A stretch of DNA of 64,000 nucleotides from Chitinophagales bacterium (GTDB lineage Bacteria > Bacteroidota > Bacteroidia > Chitinophagales > UBA8649): contig JACJYS010000001.1 of NCBI GenBank assembly GCA_020635995.1, positions 744,001-808,000 on the forward strand. Reading direction: 5' to 3'. A program made the position numbers and the translations under genes. Every line of letters begins with the position of its first letter. Within the stretch, counting starts at the first letter, position 1. Of the stretch, positions 18,279 through 26,641 are shown piece after piece. The notes under the pieces were generated by a model, which was given only the letters and a program-made list of their open reading frames with translations, did no database searches and had not been told where the DNA came from.

Positions 18279-20882
18279 TTATTTTTTTGCGTATAGCTTT
18301 TTTATTTCTTCTGTAGCTTTATCTGCCACACTTTTATAGTCAACCATTTCATTTTCTAAAGCTAATTTTTGAGCACTGCTTAAACCTTTTTCATGGGTTT
18401 CTGCTCTTACTTCTTCCGCTTTAGTATTAAATGTAGATTGTATATTCATTAATGAATTTATAGCTACATTTTTAGCATGGTCTCCTTTGTCGTTATTTCC
18501 ATAATCTACTATTTTGTTAATGCCGTCTAATGCCATTTGGGAGTTCATCCTGCTCAATAATTTAGAATAATAATAAGCGGCATACATTCTTTTATATTGG
18601 TCGCTGTCGTTTATCATTAAATCTGTAAAATAGGGAGCTTTATCTGCTTCGCCATATTCGCTATAAATATAACCTATGGCATCTGCTGTGGCGTAGCTTT
18701 TTTCGGTTTCAAATTTTTGGGCTTCTGCTAAAGCCTTAGTTTCATTTATGGAAGCTAAACCATGCAAACCGGCAGCATTTACATTAAATGAATTTGCCGT
18801 AATGGCTTTATCAAATGTTGCTTCATATTTTTTGTCTTCTAAATCACTTAGTGCATACAATGCCTCGGCTCTTAAATCGGTATTTACAGTAGCATCGTTG
18901 CCTAACTGTTGTGTTTTTTGTAGTGCCAATTCACTATTTTCAGATGTTAAATCAATAGATGCTACAGCTTCTTTTTGCACCATCCAATAATTATCTTCTA
19001 AAGCTTTTGTTAAAGTTTTTTTGGCAATTTCTGTTGTGTTATTATCTGCAAAATGCTGAACGGCATAAAATCTGTCTAACATTGTTTTACCTAATTCGTA
19101 CTGTTTTGCCCAGTGCTGTTCTGTTTGATTATTATTTATTTCAGCTAAAGTTACTTTTTTGGCATCTACATCTACCCACGCAGCTTCTCCATTGGTAGGA
19201 AATTCAAATTCTTGTTCTTTTGTATCAAAAACTATATTTTTTGTTTCGCTACTTCCATCGGCTTTAAAAATTATTACTTCCATTGGCAAATTGTACACTA
19301 AATAATCTTCGGCACTTGGCTTTTGAGTCATTTTTACTACTACATTACTATCTGTATAAGTATAATTAATGTCAATAACCGGATGCCCGGCACTTAAAAA
19401 CCATTGATTGAAAAACCAGTTTAAATCTCTACCTGTTACTGCCTCAAAAGCTAAACGCAAGTTGTGTATTTCTACAGATTGAAATTTGTTGTCTTCTAAA
19501 TATTTTTTTAAGGATAAAAAGAAAGCTTCATCGCCTACCACTTCTCTTAGCATATTTAAAATAACGCCACCTTTAGCATAGCTATGGCTGTCAAACATAT
19601 CATCTGCTTTGCTGTAATGAAATCTTATTAAATCTACTTGTTTTCCTTTGGATGCTTCATTAAAATATCCACGCATATCTTCATAAAGCTTTCTGTATTT
19701 TTCATTTTCTCCGTATTCGTGTTCTCTCCACAGCACTTCTCCATAAGTGGCAAAAGATTCATTAAGTGGTAAGTTTGACCAGCTTTCGCAGGTTACTAAA
19801 TCGCCAAACCAATGGTGAAATAGCTCGTGAGAAACAATATCTTCAGTAAAAGTATCATCATTTAGTTCTTTTTCGGTTAGTTGTACAAAATCTCCAAATA
19901 CTACTGCCGATGTGTTTTCCATTGCTCCACTTACATATTCTCTTACACATACTTGCCAATATTTATCCCATTCATAATCTACATCTAAAACTTGAGTAAA
20001 GAAATCTAACATTTTTGGTGTTTTGCCAAATATTTTTCTGGCTACATCTTTGTATTCTTCCTCTACAAAATAATCTACCGAAAGCCCATTCCATTCATCT
20101 TTAACTTGTGCATATTCTCCTATTGCCATCATAAATAAATAAGGAGCATGAGGTTTATCTTGTTTCCAAGTTATGGTTCTTGTGCCATCATTATTGTCTA
20201 TATCGCTTACCATATAACCATTTGACATGGCTATGTATTTTTTATCTACAGTTATGCTTATTTCTTGCGTAGTACGTTCATTAGGCTTATCTATAGTTGG
20301 AAACCAAACGGAATTACTTTCCGTTTCGCCTTGCGTCCAAATTTGCTTAGGTACATCTTTCTGCTCGCCTAAAGGATTTATAAAATAAAGTCCTTTATCA
20401 TCTTTAATAGCACTTAGTTCCTCTGTTTTATTTTCTAATTCATTAGGTTTAGAAATGTAATCTATAAGAATAGTGTATTCTTCATTTCTATGGTAAATTT
20501 TGTCTAAATTAATAGTTATTTGCTCTTGGTTGTACATATAGTCTAAAGCAGTACCATTAGAGAGCGTAATGCTGTTAATATCCATACCTTTAGCATCTAA
20601 TACTAAACGATTTGTAGCATAAAAGTAAGGTTTAAAAGTAAGTGTGGCTTTACCAAAAAGATACTGTTTTTGCCAATCAAAACTTACGTCTAAATCTGTG
20701 TGTAATAAATCATTTTTTCTTTCGTAAGTGGCACGGTAAGGTGTTCTTTCTCTTTCTATTACAATTTCGTCCAGCATTTTATCTTTTTCATCTAAAAAAT
20801 CTTTAGTTGAACCTGCCTTTTGAGCAGTTTTGCACGCAGATAAAAGCATTATTGCCAGTAAAAAATATGTTATTTTATTCAT
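18279..20882 (-). CDS. M1-family aminopeptidase, lipoprotein
   Basis: An 867-residue zinc peptidase that removes N-terminal amino acids from peptides. The lipobox LLSAC (Cys17) predicts an envelope-anchored lipoprotein. The GAMEN exopeptidase motif is at 319-323 and the zinc site HELFHH at 352-357 with Glu375 (NESFATYGE), giving HExxH-x18-E. The region after about 570 is alpha-helical with HEAT-like repeats, as in family members of this length. First gene of an operon with the hydrolase and the 121-residue protein. A minus-strand TATCTTTG lies at 20904-20911. Confidence 0.93.
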   Translation of the reverse strand: MNKITYFLLAIMLLSACKTAQKAGSTKDFLDEKDKMLDEIVIERERTPYRATYERKNDLLHTDLDVSFDWQKQYLFGKATLTFKPYFYATNRLVLDAKGMDINSITLSNGTALDYMYNQEQITINLDKIYHRNEEYTILIDYISKPNELENKTEELSAIKDDKGLYFINPLGEQKDVPKQIWTQGETESNSVWFPTIDKPNERTTQEISITVDKKYIAMSNGYMVSDIDNNDGTRTITWKQDKPHAPYLFMMAIGEYAQVKDEWNGLSVDYFVEEEYKDVARKIFGKTPKMLDFFTQVLDVDYEWDKYWQVCVREYVSGAMENTSAVVFGDFVQLTEKELNDDTFTEDIVSHELFHHWFGDLVTCESWSNLPLNESFATYGEVLWREHEYGENEKYRKLYEDMRGYFNEASKGKQVDLIRFHYSKADDMFDSHSYAKGGVILNMLREVVGDEAFFLSLKKYLEDNKFQSVEIHNLRLAFEAVTGRDLNWFFNQWFLSAGHPVIDINYTYTDSNVVVKMTQKPSAEDYLVYNLPMEVIIFKADGSSETKNIVFDTKEQEFEFPTNGEAAWVDVDAKKVTLAEINNNQTEQHWAKQYELGKTMLDRFYAVQHFADNNTTEIAKKTLTKALEDNYWMVQKEAVASIDLTSENSELALQKTQQLGNDATVNTDLRAEALYALSDLEDKKYEATFDKAITANSFNVNAAGLHGLASINETKALAEAQKFETEKSYATADAIGYIYSEYGEADKAPYFTDLMINDSDQYKRMYAAYYYSKLLSRMNSQMALDGINKIVDYGNNDKGDHAKNVAINSLMNIQSTFNTKAEEVRAETHEKGLSSAQKLALENEMVDYKSVADKATEEIKKLYAKK

Positions 20883-20903
20883 ATAAGGTGTTATTGAAGT
20901 TTA

Positions 20904-20911
20904 CAAAGATA
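20904..20911 (-). promoter_or_regulatory. -7 box TATCTTTG for the M1 peptidase operon
   Basis: Reverse-strand match to TAnnTTTG, 21 nt before the ATG at 20882. It diverges from the box at 20943-20950 for the biotin carrier gene. Confidence 0.55.
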
Positions 20912-20942
20912 CTTCAATTATTTTTTAACGTTTAAATTTCTC

Positions 20943-20950
20943 TATTTTTG
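20943..20950 (+). promoter_or_regulatory. -7 box TATTTTTG for the biotin carrier gene
   Basis: Matches TAnnTTTG, 20 nt before the ATG at 20971. Confidence 0.5.
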
Positions 20951-20970
20951 TAGATTAAAACGTCATACTT

Positions 20971-21435
20971 ATGTTAAAAGTTAAAGTAAATAATAAAGAA
21001 TATGAAATTAGCAAAGAAAGCGATTGGGATATAATAGAACAAGGCGATACTTTTCATATTTTAAAAGATTTTAAATCGTATAGATGTGTGCTTTTAAGTA
21101 AAGATGACAACCTTAAAAACATGACGATAAGTGTAAACGACACGCCTTATACTATAAATATAAAAGACCAAAACGATTTATTGCTTGAAAAAATGGGCAT
21201 GTCGGATATAACGGTAAAACGTTTTGAAAATGTAAAAGCTCCTATGCCGGGCTTAGTGCTGAGTTTAAAAGTAAAGGAAGGCGATACCATAGCAGAGGGC
21301 GATACTCTGCTGGTATTAGAAGCAATGAAAATGGAAAATATGCTTAAAAGTTCTGGTGCAGGAGTTATTAAAAAGATATTGGTTAAAGAAAAAGAAGCGG
21401 TAGAAAAAGGTCAAATACTTATTGAAATGCAATAA
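20971..21435 (+). CDS. Biotin carboxyl carrier protein of acyl-CoA carboxylase
   Basis: A 154-residue cytoplasmic protein. The C-terminal biotinyl domain (about 85-154) has the PMPGL turn and the biotinylation motif EAMKM with Lys120. The N-terminal 80 residues begin MLKVKVNNKEYEI and resemble the short N-terminal extension of Bacteroidota acyl-CoA carboxylase carriers. It would receive CO2 from AccC (15490-16983) and be biotinylated by BirA (32307-33065), both in this window. It is divergent from and not in an operon with accC. Confidence 0.93.
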   Translation: MLKVKVNNKEYEISKESDWDIIEQGDTFHILKDFKSYRCVLLSKDDNLKNMTISVNDTPYTINIKDQNDLLLEKMGMSDITVKRFENVKAPMPGLVLSLKVKEGDTIAEGDTLLVLEAMKMENMLKSSGAGVIKKILVKEKEAVEKGQILIEMQ

Positions 21436-21500
21436 TTTTTTCTTTCCACTATCTGTTGATTTCTATTTATACAGATATTAGCTTCAGCATAAAGTATTTC

Positions 21501-21508
21501 TATCTTTG
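21501..21508 (+). promoter_or_regulatory. -7 box TATCTTTG for folD
   Basis: Matches TAnnTTTG, 16 nt before the folD ATG; the nearest TTG upstream (21456) is too far to be a normal -33 element. Confidence 0.5.
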
Positions 21509-21524
21509 CAGAAAATAATTTACC

Positions 21525-22397
21525 ATGAAACTTTTAGACGGCAAAACTCTATCTCTAACCATTAAAGAAGAAATAAAATTAGAGGTTGAAAAACGTATTG
21601 CCCAAGGGAGAAAACGTCCGCACTTAGCCGCTATTTTAGTTGGAAATGATGGAGCAAGCGAAACTTATGTAGGACACAAAGTAAAAAGTTGCCAGCAAGT
21701 TGGTTTTCAATCTACGCTACTCCGTTTTGATGAAAATGCAACAGAGCAAGAAGTGCTAAATGCTGTAAATCAACTAAATAATGATAATGATATAGATGGA
21801 TTTATTGTTCAACTTCCATTGCCTAAGCATATTGATGAAGAAAAAATAATAAATGCCATAAACCCCAATAAAGATGTTGACGGTTTTCACCCAAGTAATG
21901 TAGGTAAGCTTACTTTAGGTTTGCCAACTTATGTTTCGGCAACGCCTAAAGGTATAATGACGCTTTTAGAAAGAAATAATGTAACTACAGAAGGTAAACA
22001 TTGTGTAGTAATAGGCAGAAGCAATATTGTAGGGCGTCCTATGAGTATTTTGATGAGTCAATCCGGAAATCCGGGTAATGCCACGGTTACTATTTGCCAT
22101 TCTCGCACTCAAAATTTAAAAGAACTTTGTTTGCAAGCAGATATTTTGATTGTTGCTTTAGGCAAAGCAGAATTTGTTACAGCCGATATGGTAAAAGAAG
22201 GAGCTACGGTAATAGATGTAGGCATAACAAGAGTAAAAGACGAAAGCAAGAAAAGTGGCTACGCTTTAAAAGGCGATGTAAAATTTGATGAAGTAGCTCC
22301 AAAATGTGAGTATATAACTCCCGTTCCGGGCGGTGTGGGGCCAATGACGGTGGTGTCTTTAATGCAAAATACTTTGCAGGCAGCAGAGGAGAAATGA
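21525..22397 (+). CDS. folD: Bifunctional methylenetetrahydrofolate dehydrogenase/cyclohydrolase
   Basis: A 290-residue cytoplasmic enzyme interconverting 5,10-methylene-, 5,10-methenyl- and 10-formyl-tetrahydrofolate. Family motifs: VGNDGASETYVGHKVKSC with the catalytic-region Lys, the GFIVQLPLPKHI segment, TPKGIMTLL, the dinucleotide-binding VVIGRSNIVGRPM, and PVPGGVGPMTV near the end. Normal length. Its stop overlaps the start of the downstream ogt gene in an ATGA, so the two are translationally coupled. Confidence 0.96.
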   Translation: MKLLDGKTLSLTIKEEIKLEVEKRIAQGRKRPHLAAILVGNDGASETYVGHKVKSCQQVGFQSTLLRFDENATEQEVLNAVNQLNNDNDIDGFIVQLPLPKHIDEEKIINAINPNKDVDGFHPSNVGKLTLGLPTYVSATPKGIMTLLERNNVTTEGKHCVVIGRSNIVGRPMSILMSQSGNPGNATVTICHSRTQNLKELCLQADILIVALGKAEFVTADMVKEGATVIDVGITRVKDESKKSGYALKGDVKFDEVAPKCEYITPVPGGVGPMTVVSLMQNTLQAAEEK

Positions 22398-22930
22398 ACT
22401 CACAAAAAATATATACGTACTATTACAAAACTCTGGTAGGAGAATTAATTTTAGGAGATTTTAATAATAAACTGTGTCTTGCAGACTGGCGATACAGAAA
22501 AATGCGTAATGCCATTGATAAACGAATTTCAGGTGGATTAAACGCTCAATTTGAAGAACAAAAAACAGAATTGATAGAAAAAACAATTCTACAGTTGGAA
22601 GAATATTTTTCTGTAAAAAGAACGGTTTTTGATTTGCCTTTGCAGTTTGTAGGCACTAATTTTCAGCAAGAAGTTTGGAATACACTTATTCAAATTCCTT
22701 ATGGAACTACAAGTAGTTATATAGATTTGGCTAAGAAAATGAATAATGAAAAAGCCATAAGAGCTATAGCTGGTGCTAATGGAGCAAACGCTATTTCTAT
22801 AATAGTGCCCTGCCACCGAATTATAGGAAAAGATGGTTCATTGGTAGGTTATGCAGGTGGCTTGCCGGCTAAGAAAAAACTGCTGCAACTTGAAAACCCC
22901 GAAAAGGAAAATCAATTGGAATTATTTTAA
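22394..22930 (+). CDS. ogt: Methylated-DNA--[protein]-cysteine S-methyltransferase
   Basis: A 178-residue suicide repair protein that takes methyl groups from O6-methylguanine. The active site is IVPCHRIIG with Cys140; the helix-turn-helix region includes IPYGTTSSYIDLAKKM and the Asn hinge AGANGAN. The usual Pro in the NPxxIxVPCHR segment is replaced (NAISIIVPCHR). An N-terminal alpha/beta domain is present (about 1-80). It overlaps folD by 4 nt. Confidence 0.9.
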   Translation: MNSQKIYTYYYKTLVGELILGDFNNKLCLADWRYRKMRNAIDKRISGGLNAQFEEQKTELIEKTILQLEEYFSVKRTVFDLPLQFVGTNFQQEVWNTLIQIPYGTTSSYIDLAKKMNNEKAIRAIAGANGANAISIIVPCHRIIGKDGSLVGYAGGLPAKKKLLQLENPEKENQLELF

Positions 22931-22934
22931 AACA

Positions 22935-23846
22935 CTACATCATTTTAACCCTTTTCAATAAATAAGGTGTTAATATTTGATGGAAAGGTTTTTGAATATC
23001 TACAGGAACAAAATCTATTTTATATTGGGCACATTTGAGCTTTATTTTTTGTTCAAATTCGTGCATAAAATCTTGATATTTTTTCTTCACTTCATTGGCG
23101 TGAAGTTTTACCTCATTATTAGTTTCCATATCTACAAATAAATACGGGCGGTTGTCAAAATCAAATTCTATTTCATGTTTTCTATCTACCACATGAAATA
23201 AAACTACTTCGTGCTTATTATATTTTAAATGTAGCAGTGCATCAAAAACATCATCTTGATTGTTGCTTTGCATCATATCGCTAAAAATAATTACTAAAGA
23301 ACGTTTGTGTATTTGCTCAGCTATTTCGTGTATGCTTTGAGCAGCATTGGTTTGTACATTCAGTTTTTCATTAGCTATCACTTTTTCCAGCTCATTATAA
23401 ATGCCGTTTATATGTACAGAATTTGATTTAGCTTGCGTAATAGTATCTACTTTATCTGAAAACAAAGCTATTCCCGTAGCATCACGTTGTTTGCGAAGCA
23501 ATTCTATTAAACCCGAAGCGGCTAAAACGGAAAAATTAAGCTTATTTAGTTTTTTGTCTTCTAACGGGTAATACATAGAAGAGGAAGTATCTAACACAAT
23601 GTGGCATCTAAGATTAGTTTCTTCGTCAAAGCGTTTTGTAAATAGTTTGTCAGTGCGGGCATAAACTTTCCAGTCAATATTTTTAGTAGATTCTCCGGGG
23701 TTGTAAAGCCTATGCTCTGCAAATTCAACAGAAAAACCATGAAAAGGGCTACGGTGCAAGCCTACAATAAATCCTTCAACTACTTGTTTAGCTAAAAAAG
23801 AAAGATTTTTAATTTCCTGTACTTCTTTAAGTTCGTATAACGCCAT
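22935..23846 (-). CDS. DUF58 protein with vWA-like domain
   Basis: A 303-residue cytoplasmic protein of the DUF58 family, with the signature region around YNPGESTKNIDWKVYARTDKLF (residues about 50-70) and a MIDAS-like DTSSSM metal site at about 90. Homologues usually accompany MoxR AAA ATPases and vWA membrane proteins (Bat/aerotolerance-type loci); no moxR gene is in the window, so the context is incomplete. It converges on ogt with a 4-nt gap. Confidence 0.88.
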   Translation of the reverse strand: MALYELKEVQEIKNLSFLAKQVVEGFIVGLHRSPFHGFSVEFAEHRLYNPGESTKNIDWKVYARTDKLFTKRFDEETNLRCHIVLDTSSSMYYPLEDKKLNKLNFSVLAASGLIELLRKQRDATGIALFSDKVDTITQAKSNSVHINGIYNELEKVIANEKLNVQTNAAQSIHEIAEQIHKRSLVIIFSDMMQSNNQDDVFDALLHLKYNKHEVVLFHVVDRKHEIEFDFDNRPYLFVDMETNNEVKLHANEVKKKYQDFMHEFEQKIKLKCAQYKIDFVPVDIQKPFHQILTPYLLKRVKMM

Positions 23847-23881
23847 TGTGGTTTAAATATAATGAAATTGCAAGAAAAAAA

Positions 23882-24532
23882 TTATTGTACAGCCATTGAA
23901 TCATTGGCTACATCATTTATTAAAGAATCTAAAAACTGGTTTAGTTCTTCGTCTGTTTTATCAGAAAAATCAAAATCTTGATAAAAACCCCAACTTTCTT
24001 CTAAATCTATCAATCTATAAATTTTACCTTTTACAGCATATTCTCCACTAAAATCTACTTCTTCTGGCCATTCTTCATCTAAGCCAAAATCCCAATTTTT
24101 TGGTATAAAAACATCTCCTTCATACACTTCAAACTGAACATCTTCATAAAGTTTGTTTGCTATTTTTACATCTTCATTTTTAAGAGCTTCTGTAGCATAT
24201 TTTTCATATTCATCAGGATTTTTTAAGTACAAATCGTGCCAAACTACGTAAGTGTTTCTCATTAAATTTACCAGTCCGTTTTCTTTAATAGTTATGGTGC
24301 TGTCAAAAATAGCTTCGCCTTCTATAACTGCCGTAAATTCATGTTCTCCTTTAGGAAGTTTTAAAGTAAGTGTGGTATATCCGGCTAATTCCTGTGTTTT
24401 GCCATCTACGGTAAGGTGCATGGTAGAAAAATCGTCATTATCTATAATTATTTCGTTATTAAAAAAAGAAGTGCAAGCACTTAAAAGAAATAAACTAAAA
24501 GAAATAAATAAGAAAAGTAAGGTGTTTTTCAT
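23882..24532 (-). CDS. Acidic lipoprotein, unknown function
   Basis: A 216-residue protein with a lipobox FLLSAC (Cys20). Residues about 30-80 look like a small beta-sandwich (DFSTMHLTVDGKTQELAGYTTLTLKLPKGEHEFTAVIEG), similar to PEGA/carboxypeptidase-regulatory-like folds that decorate envelope proteins. The C-terminal half is rich in Glu, Asp and aromatic residues (WGFYQDFDFSDKTDEELNQF). A minus-strand TATCTTTG at 24551-24558 should drive it; it is divergent from the ABC-F gene. Confidence 0.75.
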   Translation of the reverse strand: MKNTLLFLFISFSLFLLSACTSFFNNEIIIDNDDFSTMHLTVDGKTQELAGYTTLTLKLPKGEHEFTAVIEGEAIFDSTITIKENGLVNLMRNTYVVWHDLYLKNPDEYEKYATEALKNEDVKIANKLYEDVQFEVYEGDVFIPKNWDFGLDEEWPEEVDFSGEYAVKGKIYRLIDLEESWGFYQDFDFSDKTDEELNQFLDSLINDVANDSMAVQ

Positions 24533-24550
24533 GTTTGATGAATATTAGGG

Positions 24551-24558
24551 CAAAGATA
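24551..24558 (-). promoter_or_regulatory. -7 box TATCTTTG for the lipoprotein gene
   Basis: Reverse-strand TAnnTTTG, 18 nt before the ATG at 24532; its partner in the opposite direction is at 24575. Confidence 0.55.
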
Positions 24559-24574
24559 AAATAATTAATAAGTT

Positions 24575-24582
24575 TACCTTTG
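24575..24582 (+). promoter_or_regulatory. -7 box TACCTTTG, 4 nt before the ABC-F ATG
   Basis: The G of the box is followed by 4 nt and the ATG at 24587, so the predicted transcription start falls on or next to the start codon (leaderless mRNA). Confidence 0.55.
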
Positions 24583-24586
24583 CAAA

Positions 24587-26488
24587 ATGCTTCGTGTTAA
24601 CAATATTTCAGTTGAATTTGGTGGAAAATTTCTGTTTGATGACATTACTTTTCAGGTAGGAGACAGAGAACGGGTGGGATTGACAGGCAAAAATGGTGCT
24701 GGGAAATCTACATTGCTAAAAATTATTTCTAATCAGCAGCGTGCTAATAGCGGCACTATAGAAACTGCCAATAATTATACTATCGGTTATTTGCCACAAG
24801 ATATTGATATAGATAGTAGTTTGAGTGTGATAGAGGAAACCCGAAAAGCTTTTGAAAAAGTAAATAAATTAGAAGCAGAAATTGAAGATATTCAGCATCA
24901 GTTAGTTAATAGAACCGACTATGAAAGTGAAAGTTATTTAGAATTGATTAATCAACTTTCAGAAAAAGAACACATGCTGCACACTATTGGAGCTACACAA
25001 AACGATGCAGAAATAGAGCGTGTTTTAAAGGGTTTAGGTTTTGAAAGCCATGAAATGGATATACCTGTTAATACCCTTAGTGGTGGCTGGCAAATGCGTA
25101 TAGTTTTAGCTAAAATTTTATTGCAAAAACCCAGTTTAATTTTATTAGATGAGCCTACCAATCACCTTGATATTGAGTCAATTATATGGCTTGAAGAATT
25201 TTTGGTAAATTATGAAGGAGCAACAATACTTATTTCGCACGACAAGCAATTTTTAGACAATGTAACTACCCGAACTATAGAAATAGTAATGGGCAAAATA
25301 GAAGATTACAAATGCAATTATTCTAATTATTTAGAGCAAAGGCAAGAGCGAATAGAGAAGCAAGTGCAGGCTAAAAAAAATCAAGATGAGTTTATAAAGC
25401 AAACCGAAAGAAATATAGAAAAATTTAGGGCGAAAGCAACAAAAGCAAAATTTGCTCAAAATTTGATGAAAAAATTAGATAATCTTGAGAAAATAGAAGT
25501 TGACCAAAGCGATAACAGCCTTATTCATTTTCAGTTTCAAAAGCCACCACGCTCAGGAAAAGTAGTAGTAAAAGCAGAAAATGTACAAAAATCTTATGGC
25601 AAAAAATTAGTACTTAATCATTTGAATTTTGAAATATTAAGAGGCGAGAAAATAGCTTTTGTAGGTAAAAATGGCATGGGTAAAACCACTTTGGCTAAAA
25701 TGATAGTGGGCGAAATACCTTATAAAGGCAATTTAGAACTGGGACACAATGTGAGTTTAGCTTTTTATGCTCAGCACCAAGCGGAGAGTTTAGATGGCGA
25801 TAGGACAGTTTTGCAAACCATAGACGATGCTGCTACTGGAGATATGCGAACACAGGTAAGGAATTTATTGGGAGCTTTTTTGTTTAGTGGCGAAGATGTA
25901 GAAAAAAAAGTAAAAGTGCTCAGCGGTGGCGAAAAAGGAAGATTGGCAATGGCTAAATTATTGCTTGAACCATCAAATTTATTGGTGCTTGATGAACCTA
26001 CAAATCATTTAGATATGCGTTCTAAAAACCAGTTAAAGAAGGCTATTCAGCAGTTTGAAGGTACGGTTATAGTCGTGTCGCACGACAGGGATTTTTTGCA
26101 AGGCTTAACCGATAAAGTTTTTGAATTTAAAGATAAAGGCATAAAAGAACATATAGGCGATATTAATGAATTTTTAAGAGCCAGAAAAGCAAGTGATTTT
26201 AGAGCGTTTGAATTAGATAAAAAAAAGGAAGAAGAAAAAACTGTAGTTAAGTCCTCAGTAAATAGTAAAGAGGATTATGCTTTACGCAAAGAGTTGAGAA
26301 GTGTGGAAGGTAAAATAACTACGCTGGAAGAAAAAATAAACCAAACAGAAGAGCAGTTGAAAGACCCGGAAAAATATCAAGAATTAAGTAAAAATCCTGC
26401 ATTTTTTAAAGATTACGAAAAAATGAAAGACGATTTAAGCAAACTGATGGAGCAGTGGGAAGAAATAGCTGTTAAAATAGAAGGGTAA
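24587..26488 (+). CDS. ABC-F family ATPase (ribosome-associated, Uup/YbiT-like)
   Basis: A 633-residue cytoplasmic protein with two ABC domains and no membrane segment. Walker A of domain 1 is GKNGAGKST (34-42); its signature is LSGGWQMR with LLDEPTNHLD after it. Domain 2 has GKNGMGKTT (about 355) and LSGGEKGR/LVLDEPTNHLD. A linker of about 100 residues (YLEQRQERIEKQVQAKKNQDEF onward) and a C-terminal Lys/Glu-rich coiled coil (about 550-633) fit the ABC-F type. Such proteins act on translating ribosomes. The start is predicted to be leaderless (see promoter at 24575). Confidence 0.92.
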   Translation: MLRVNNISVEFGGKFLFDDITFQVGDRERVGLTGKNGAGKSTLLKIISNQQRANSGTIETANNYTIGYLPQDIDIDSSLSVIEETRKAFEKVNKLEAEIEDIQHQLVNRTDYESESYLELINQLSEKEHMLHTIGATQNDAEIERVLKGLGFESHEMDIPVNTLSGGWQMRIVLAKILLQKPSLILLDEPTNHLDIESIIWLEEFLVNYEGATILISHDKQFLDNVTTRTIEIVMGKIEDYKCNYSNYLEQRQERIEKQVQAKKNQDEFIKQTERNIEKFRAKATKAKFAQNLMKKLDNLEKIEVDQSDNSLIHFQFQKPPRSGKVVVKAENVQKSYGKKLVLNHLNFEILRGEKIAFVGKNGMGKTTLAKMIVGEIPYKGNLELGHNVSLAFYAQHQAESLDGDRTVLQTIDDAATGDMRTQVRNLLGAFLFSGEDVEKKVKVLSGGEKGRLAMAKLLLEPSNLLVLDEPTNHLDMRSKNQLKKAIQQFEGTVIVVSHDRDFLQGLTDKVFEFKDKGIKEHIGDINEFLRARKASDFRAFELDKKKEEEKTVVKSSVNSKEDYALRKELRSVEGKITTLEEKINQTEEQLKDPEKYQELSKNPAFFKDYEKMKDDLSKLMEQWEEIAVKIEG

Positions 26489-26536
26489 AATATAGTTAAA
26501 CTTACATTTTGCTTATTACAAACAAAAATAATCTTT

Positions 26537-26544
26537 TACTTTTG
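26537..26544 (+). promoter_or_regulatory. -7 box TACTTTTG for tRNA-Leu
   Basis: Matches TAnnTTTG, 10 nt before the mature tRNA 5' end. A TTTG at 26508-26511 lies 25 nt upstream, slightly long for a -33 element. Confidence 0.5.
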
Positions 26545-26554
26545 CATAGTGTAA

Positions 26555-26638
26555 GCCCGGGTGGAGAAACTGGTAGACTCGCCATCTTGAGGGGGTGGTG
26601 GCAGCAATGCCGTGCAAGTTCAAATCTTGTTCCGGGCA
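26555..26638 (+). tRNA. tRNA-Leu (anticodon GAG)
   Basis: 84 nt from G26555 to discriminator A26638. The acceptor arms GCCCGGG and TCCGGGC pair with one G-U; the anticodon stem CCATC/GGTGG encloses loop TTGAGGG, giving anticodon GAG at about 26588-26590. A long variable arm (TGGCAGCAATGCC) marks it as Leu class II, and the T arm contains GTTCAAATC. CCA is not encoded. The next minus-strand gene ends 4 nt later at 26642. Confidence 0.93.
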
Positions 26639-26641
26639 CTT

